Assembly: GCF_002760615.1 (NCBI RefSeq)
Contig: NZ_AWWI01000060.1
Location: 124,001 to 188,000 of the forward strand
Source of the DNA: Puniceibacterium antarcticum
Lineage (GTDB): Bacteria > Pseudomonadota > Alphaproteobacteria > Rhodobacterales > Rhodobacteraceae
Length of the DNA stretch: 64,000 nt
Direction of reading: 5' to 3'
Position numbers and translations under genes: made by a program. The notes under the pieces were generated by a model. The model saw only the letters and a program-made list of their open reading frames with translations, was not told the origin of the DNA and made no database searches. Below, piece by piece: positions 63,485 to 64,000 of the stretch. Within the stretch, counting starts at the first letter, position 1; every line of letters starts with the position of its first letter.

Positions 63485-64000
63485 ATGTCCTTTACCCCCG
63501 CCACATGGCCCCGTCGTCTGCGCTCTCAGGAATGGTACGGAGGCACCTCGCGCGACAATATCTATCATCGCGGCTGGTTGAAGAACCAAGGCTATCCGCA
63601 TGATCTGTTTGACGGGCGGCCGGTGATTGGCATCCTGAACACCTGGTCCGATATGACGCCCTGCAACGGCCATCTGCGTGAGCTGGCCGAAAAGGTGAAG
63701 GCTGGCGTGTGGGAAGCCGGTGGCTTTCCGCTTGAGGTTCCCGTGTTCTCGGCCTCGGAAAACACCTACCGCCCCACGGCGATGATGTATCGCAACCTGG
63801 CCGCCATGGCGGTCGAGGAAACGATGCGCGCCCAACCGATTGACGGCGCCGTGCTGCTGGTGGGCTGTGACAAGACCACGCCGTCGCTGATGATGGGCGC
63901 GGCTTCGACCGACATCCCGTCGATTGTCGTGACCGGCGGTCCGATGCTGAACGGTTGGTTCCGGGGCGAACGGGTCGGGTCGGGCACGGCGTTGTGGCAG
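63485..64000 (+). CDS. IlvD/Edd-family sugar-acid dehydratase (partial, runs off the window)
   Basis: 172 codons of an IlvD/Edd-type Fe-S dehydratase. RSQEWYGGTSRDNIYHRGWL at the start is typical of the pentonate/hexonate branch (for example L-arabinonate dehydratase). The cluster and Mg-site motifs NTWSDMTPCNGHL and GCDKTTPSLMMG are visible. It follows gguC by 8 nt. With GguC it suggests oxidation and dehydration of an imported aldose such as L-arabinose or galactose. The C-terminal part lies outside. Confidence 0.9.
   Translation, partial: MSFTPATWPRRLRSQEWYGGTSRDNIYHRGWLKNQGYPHDLFDGRPVIGILNTWSDMTPCNGHLRELAEKVKAGVWEAGGFPLEVPVFSASENTYRPTAMMYRNLAAMAVEETMRAQPIDGAVLLVGCDKTTPSLMMGAASTDIPSIVVTGGPMLNGWFRGERVGSGTALWQ

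Overview
The window is a high-GC, gene-dense chromosomal segment. Gene content and order point to an alphaproteobacterium of the Rhodobacteraceae (Roseobacter group). The evidence is a nuo operon of alphaproteobacterial type padded with small Rhodobacterales-type genes, a leucine (liu) operon, a valine operon, a VPLPA-CTERM protein, DUF1127 microproteins, an alphaproteobacterial GTTC-N7-GTTC SOS box and a gbpR-chvE-ggu sugar locus. I see no rRNA, tRNA, CRISPR array, transposase or phage gene.

Layout. (1) 138-7624, + strand: leucine/isovalerate catabolism (ivd, small membrane protein, mccB, mccA, GST, mvaB, liuC), many genes overlapping by 4 nt. (2) 7936-27299, + strand: the complete nuoA-N set for respiratory complex I, interspersed with about twelve extra small genes (microproteins, two lipoproteins, secreted proteins, a helix-hairpin-helix pair, DUF3291, a CMD-family protein). 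A strong terminator lies at 27328. (3) 27422-30624, + strand: birA, coaX and RNase J, ending at a bidirectional terminator. (4) 30812-35857, - strand: DEAD-box helicase, RF3 and a triheme cytochrome c. (5) 36007-39019: Rho-N/DUF7218 protein, atypical SDR, AlkC-like repair protein, M48 protease. (6) 39261-42232: SOS-controlled uvrA with terminator. (7) 42251-49471: valine catabolism (isobutyryl-CoA dehydrogenase, HIBCH, mmsB), a VPLPA-CTERM protein, and mmsA with a divergent LysR regulator. (8) 49534-57177: CBS protein, coaD, two DUF1127 microproteins, gap, a PepSY/cytochrome b561/membrane-LuxR operon, DoxX-DUF808 and a degenerate serine hydrolase. (9) 57383-64000: gbpR-like LysR, chvE, gguA, gguB, gguC and the start of an IlvD/Edd-type sugar-acid dehydratase that runs off the end.

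How the parts fit: the leucine and valine pathways feed acyl-CoA dehydrogenase electrons and acetyl-/propionyl-CoA into respiration, for which complex I is the entry point. BirA biotinylates the MccA subunit encoded upstream. CoaX and CoaD supply CoA. The ggu locus imports monosaccharides and carries linked sugar-acid catabolic genes.

The least explained content is the set of extra genes inside the nuo operon, two copies of a tandem two-hairpin repeat whose stems are conserved by structure rather than sequence, the redox-looking PepSY/b561/LuxR operon, and a serine hydrolase that has lost its catalytic lysine.
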